A stretch of 64,000 bases of DNA from Amycolatopsis sp. NBC_01488. Lineage in GTDB: Bacteria > Actinomycetota > Actinomycetes > Mycobacteriales > Pseudonocardiaceae. The position numbers and the translations under genes were made by a program. The stretch spans positions 7,350,501 through 7,414,500 of the forward strand of contig NZ_CP109434.1 of the NCBI RefSeq assembly GCF_036227105.1. Reading direction: 5' to 3'. The notes under the pieces were generated by a model that was not told the origin of the DNA, searched no databases, and saw nothing but the letters and a program-made list of their open reading frames with translations. Shown piece after piece: positions 61,271 to 64,000 of the stretch (within the stretch, counting starts at the first letter, position 1; every line of letters begins with the position of its first letter).

Positions 61271-61365
61271 ACCTACTTGGTAGGTTTGCGATCAAGGAAG
61301 TGGGCTGTGAATCGGCTGTGGATCTTCCACCCCGGCCGATCCGCCGGCGCTGCCTACCAGGTAGG
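61271..61365. promoter_or_regulatory. Two CCTAC-N3-GTAGG operators for the FadR-type regulator
   Basis: ACCTAC-TTG-GTAGGT at 61271-61285 and CCTAC-CAG-GTAGG at 61353-61365 have the same arms and lie 82 bases apart in the region between cupin and regulator genes. One copy is close to each start. FadR/GntR proteins bind such short palindromes. Confidence 0.75.
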
Positions 61366-61396
61366 TAAGATCGCCGTGAGTCTCGAGGAGGGAACC

Positions 61397-62197
61397 GTGC
61401 TGCGATCCTCACCGCCGCTGCACCGCGGCCGCGTCGCCGACCAGATCATGGAAGACCTGCGCGCCCAGATCCTCAGCGGCGCCCTGCCCGACGGGGCCCG
61501 CCTGCCTTCCGAGCGGGAGCTGGCGGCCCACTACGACGTCAGCCCGCCGACCATCCGGGAGGCCGTGCGGGTGCTGACCGCGATGGGGCTGCTCAGCACC
61601 CGCAACGGCAGCCGGACCACCGTCACCGCACGCAGCGACACCCTGCTCGCGATGTCCATCGCTTCGGTCGTCCAGTTCGAAAAGATGACCGCTCCCGACG
61701 TGTTCGGGCTGCTCGGCGCGCTCAACGCCTACGCCGTCGAGCAGGCCGTCGAACGCGCGTCCGAGGCGGACATCGCCGACCTCCGCGCAGCCGCCGAAGA
61801 AGCCGGCCGGCTCGGCGATGTCGAATCGTCCTCGAAGGCGCTGCTGAAGTTCTTCGTCACGCTGTCCGCGATTTCGCACAACCCGTTGCTCGCCGCGCTG
61901 TGCCGGTTCATCACCGAGATCCAGATCGGCCTCGCCGTCGAACTGGCCAAGGAAAGCGGCGAAGAATGGGGACGGGTGCCGCGGTCGCTGACCAAGGCGC
62001 GGATGGACATCGTGGACACCATCGCCCGGCGTGACGCCCCCGCCGCCGTCCAGCTCGTCCACGAGTACCACACCAAGGTCGTCAAACGGCTCCGAAGCTC
62101 ACCCGGAGCCAAGAAACGCGCCGAGGCCGACCCCGGCCTCGCCGGCGCGCTGTCTTCCTGGCTTCAAACGAACGTCGGCCACGGCGACGGGCGGTGA
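61397..62197 (+). CDS. FadR-family (GntR) regulator
   Basis: The 266-residue protein starts at GTG 61397 after GAGGAGG. The winged helix is LPDGARLPSERELAAHYDVS and PPTIREAVRVL (about 35-75); the FCD-like ligand domain follows. It is divergent from the cupin/HbpS-like operon, with two matching palindromes between, so it should repress that operon and itself. Confidence 0.9.
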   Translation: MLRSSPPLHRGRVADQIMEDLRAQILSGALPDGARLPSERELAAHYDVSPPTIREAVRVLTAMGLLSTRNGSRTTVTARSDTLLAMSIASVVQFEKMTAPDVFGLLGALNAYAVEQAVERASEADIADLRAAAEEAGRLGDVESSSKALLKFFVTLSAISHNPLLAALCRFITEIQIGLAVELAKESGEEWGRVPRSLTKARMDIVDTIARRDAPAAVQLVHEYHTKVVKRLRSSPGAKKRAEADPGLAGALSSWLQTNVGHGDGR

Positions 62198-62360
62198 CCG
62201 AGCCGCCGGCCCACGGCTGCATGCCAGCAGGTACCGGCGGACTCCGGCCAGCACCGGGCGCCGACGGCCACTAGCGGCGATGCCCGTACCGGGTGCGGTG
62301 CGCGACGCTTGTTTCCGAACCTCACGTGTCGAAGCGTTCGAGGACGAGGAGACGAAGGCC

Positions 62361-62579
62361 ATGCCACCGAAGAACCCGCACCTCAGCAACCGCGACCGGG
62401 CCGTCCTGCACGCGGTGGCGGACGGCCGCTGCCGGCGGATCAGCCACACCCTGTACGTCGACGGTGCCTACTGCGCCGACCAGTTCGTCGCTGACCACCT
62501 GGCCGAGATCGGCCTGCTCAGCGCCACGGATCCGGTGCGGCTCACCCCGTCGGCCCAGCGGCTGCTGAAGGCCGCGTGA
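62361..62579 (+). CDS. Small hypothetical protein, 72 residues
   Basis: The ATG is preceded by GAAGG. The protein is soluble with a helix-turn-helix-like middle (SNRDRAVLHAVADGRCRRIS) and a C-terminal end (VRLTPSAQRLLKAA) typical of small winged-helix proteins of actinomycetes. It lies 4 bases before the next small gene. Function unknown. Confidence 0.65.
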   Translation: MPPKNPHLSNRDRAVLHAVADGRCRRISHTLYVDGAYCADQFVADHLAEIGLLSATDPVRLTPSAQRLLKAA

Positions 62580-62583
62580 CGCC

Positions 62584-62772
62584 ATGATCACCACGAAGGT
62601 TCCGGCACCCGTGATCCGCGATGACTGGTGTGACCGCTGCCCGGCCACCGCGCAACTGCAAGCTCTGATGCCCGCGGGCAAGCTGCTGTTCTGCCGCCAC
62701 CACGCCCGCATGCACGCCGACGGCCTGATCGCCGCCGGTGCGCGGCTGGCGTTAATCGGACCGCAGGACTGA
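62584..62772 (+). CDS. Small zinc-ribbon protein (DUF7455-like)
   Basis: The 62-residue protein has a Cys-x2-Cys pair (WCDRCPATAQLQ) and a Cys-x2-His pair (FCRHHARMHADGL), forming a four-ligand zinc site. Short proteins of this pattern are common in actinomycetes and unassigned. It is followed 11 bases later by the molybdoenzyme gene. Confidence 0.72.
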   Translation: MITTKVPAPVIRDDWCDRCPATAQLQALMPAGKLLFCRHHARMHADGLIAAGARLALIGPQD

Positions 62773-62783
62773 AGGAGAGCCGC

Positions 62784-63878
62784 ATGACGACCCAGCAGCA
62801 GTCGGCGACTGTCCACAATGTTCGCAAACCCACCCCGCCCGAGCTGATGGAAGACACCGGGACCGGCCTGGACTACGGGACCCGGCCGGATCGGCTGCCG
62901 GGCTTTCTCACCCCGGCCGACCGGTTCTTCATCCGCAGCCACGCCCCGACACCGACCCTGGACGCGGCGGACTGGACCCTGCGCATCGACGGAAACGGCG
63001 TGCGCGAACCGCTCGTCTACACCTACGACGAACTGTGGCGCCGCTTTCCGCTGCAGTCCGTGGTCCGCACGATCGAGTGCGCGGGCAACCGCCGGGTGCT
63101 GATGGGCGAGGAGTTCGGCCGCCGGTTCGCGGGCACGCAATGGCAGCGTGGCGCGATCGGCACCGCCGAATGGACCGGCGTGCGGCTGCGCGACCTGCTC
63201 GCCCCGGCCGGGATCACGCCCGATGCGTGCGAGGTCATGCCGGAAGGACTCGACGCGATCCGGGCCCGCAGGCCGCTGCCGGTCACGAAGGCGCTGGCCG
63301 GCGACACGCTGGTGGCGTTGGCGATGAACGGCGAGGTGCTCCCGCCCGACCACGGGTTCCCGGCCCGGCTGGTGGTCTCCGGCTGGCTCGGCGCGGCCAG
63401 CATCAAGTGGCTGGGCCGGCTCCAGGTCTCCGAGGAGCCGCTGTACGTGCCGTGGAACACCGACGACTACGTGCTGATCGACCCGGACCACCCGGCGGCC
63501 GGCCCCGCACTCGGTCCGGCGATCACCACGCTCCCGGTGGCCAGCCTGGTCGAACTGCCCTGGCCGGCCCGGCTGCGAGCGGAACCGCAGGTCATCCGGG
63601 GCCGCGCGTTCGCCGGGGAGAACCGGGTCGTGTCGGTCCGGTACCGCGTCGACGACGGTCCCTGGCACGACGCGCCGATCACGTCCTCCGCCACGCCGGG
63701 GGTGTGGGTGCGCTGGCAGTTCACCTGGGACCCGGCACCCGGCGACCACGTCCTGCGGGTATGCGCCACCGACGACCGCGGAAACACCCAACCGGACGTC
63801 ACGGCGTGGAACGAGCTGGGCTACCTCCACCATGCGGTGCTGGCCCACCCCGTGCACGTCGAACCCCGCACGAGGTGA
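62784..63878 (+). CDS. Sulfite oxidase-family molybdopterin enzyme
   Basis: The 364-residue protein has a molybdopterin-binding domain with the Mo-ligand Cys99 in RTIECAGNRR and the C-terminal dimerisation domain (VRYRVDDGPWHDAPI). The overall pattern is that of sulfite oxidase or SorA-like enzymes without heme domain. No Tat signal is visible, so it is probably cytosolic. Electron acceptor and substrate are unknown. Confidence 0.9.
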   Translation: MTTQQQSATVHNVRKPTPPELMEDTGTGLDYGTRPDRLPGFLTPADRFFIRSHAPTPTLDAADWTLRIDGNGVREPLVYTYDELWRRFPLQSVVRTIECAGNRRVLMGEEFGRRFAGTQWQRGAIGTAEWTGVRLRDLLAPAGITPDACEVMPEGLDAIRARRPLPVTKALAGDTLVALAMNGEVLPPDHGFPARLVVSGWLGAASIKWLGRLQVSEEPLYVPWNTDDYVLIDPDHPAAGPALGPAITTLPVASLVELPWPARLRAEPQVIRGRAFAGENRVVSVRYRVDDGPWHDAPITSSATPGVWVRWQFTWDPAPGDHVLRVCATDDRGNTQPDVTAWNELGYLHHAVLAHPVHVEPRTR

Positions 63879-63891
63879 CTTCCGCCTGCCT

Positions 63892-64000
63892 TCAGCGGTG
63901 GAGGCCGGCCTGGCCGAGCCCGGAACCGCCGTCGAGGCGCAACGCCTGCCCGGTCAGGTATCCGGCCGCGGGTGACAGCAGGTAGAGCACCGAACCGACG
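63892..64000 (-). CDS. Short-chain dehydrogenase/reductase, C-terminal end (continues beyond window)
   Basis: The minus strand reads VLYLLSPAAGYLTGQALRLDGG and a short tail, the C-terminal signature of SDR enzymes (ITGQxLxVDGG). About 36 codons are in the window; the rest, including the active site, lies outside. It converges on the molybdoenzyme gene. Confidence 0.8.
   Translation of the reverse strand, partial: VGSVLYLLSPAAGYLTGQALRLDGGSGLGQAGLHR

Noticed and set aside
1..64000. CRISPR arrays, rRNA or tRNA genes
   Set aside because: No regularly spaced repeats, no rRNA-like conserved stretches and no cloverleaf with a TTCRA arm were recognised by eye. A tRNA scan could still find one.

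Overview
The window is about 70% G+C, with strong G/C bias at third codon positions, many four-base start/stop overlaps (ATGA, GTGA) and dense families of TetR, LuxR and FadR regulators. It encodes a Mim/Prm-type propane monooxygenase cluster with its own GroEL, a Nit1C nitrilase cluster and part of a class II lanthipeptide cluster. Together these suggest a chromosomal segment of a soil actinomycete, most likely of the order Pseudonocardiales (Amycolatopsis-like). The taxonomic assignment is inference.

Layout. (1) 1-5243 is the edge of a class II lanthipeptide cluster: the 3' part of a LanM synthetase, a sulfotransferase translationally coupled to it, and a convergent pair encoding APS kinase (CysC) and an ABC exporter. 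This set would make, sulfate and export a peptide while supplying the sulfate donor PAPS. (2) 5244-11500 is a decayed accessory region: small hypothetical genes, a lipoprotein, a broken sigma factor, a resolvase remnant, interrupted genes and a 19-bp direct repeat. (3) 11510-13800 holds an alpha/beta hydrolase, a DUF1330 gene and a divergent TetR gene that runs into aldehyde dehydrogenase debris. (4) 13791-17935 is a polar amino-acid ABC importer (ATPase frameshifted) coupled to a CocE/NonD hydrolase, opposed by an ArsR-type regulator across a perfect palindrome. (5) 19123-22910 holds a NarL-type two-component system and two membrane proteins. (6) 23490-31269 is a MalT-type LuxR regulator divergent from an acyl-CoA dehydrogenase / PHA synthase / depolymerase-like hydrolase / acyl-CoA ligase operon. 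(7) 31297-39117 is a complete Nit1C-type cluster: glycosyltransferase, nitrilase pseudoenzyme, nitrilase, GNAT-AIR synthase fusion, radical SAM enzyme, NitB, amidohydrolase and flavin oxidoreductase. (8) 39297-50569 is the propane monooxygenase locus (mimABCD, amidohydrolase, DUF59 protein, alcohol dehydrogenase, groEL) with a divergent GAF/AAA/Fis activator. A nearly identical palindrome lies at both ends of this block. (9) 50575-62197 holds regulator/enzyme modules (VIT-like protein; aldo-keto reductase, dehydrogenase and TetR; AttH/CrtC-like hydratase, TetR and CruF-like protein; cupin, NTF2-like and TPR proteins; HbpS-like protein, cupin and FadR), most with recognisable operators. (10) 62361-64000 holds small proteins, a sulfite-oxidase-like molybdoenzyme and the end of an SDR gene.

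How it fits together. The centre of the window is a metabolic block. Alkane or ketone oxidation (mim operon), nitrile/cyanide-linked nitrogen scavenging (Nit1C) and polyester/acyl-CoA metabolism (PHA operon) sit side by side with separate regulators. The points that look least described are the sulfation-equipped lanthipeptide cluster, the nitrilase paralogue whose catalytic Cys and Glu are both Asp, and the operator shared between the mim regulator promoter and the promoter of a short crotonase next to Nit1C.
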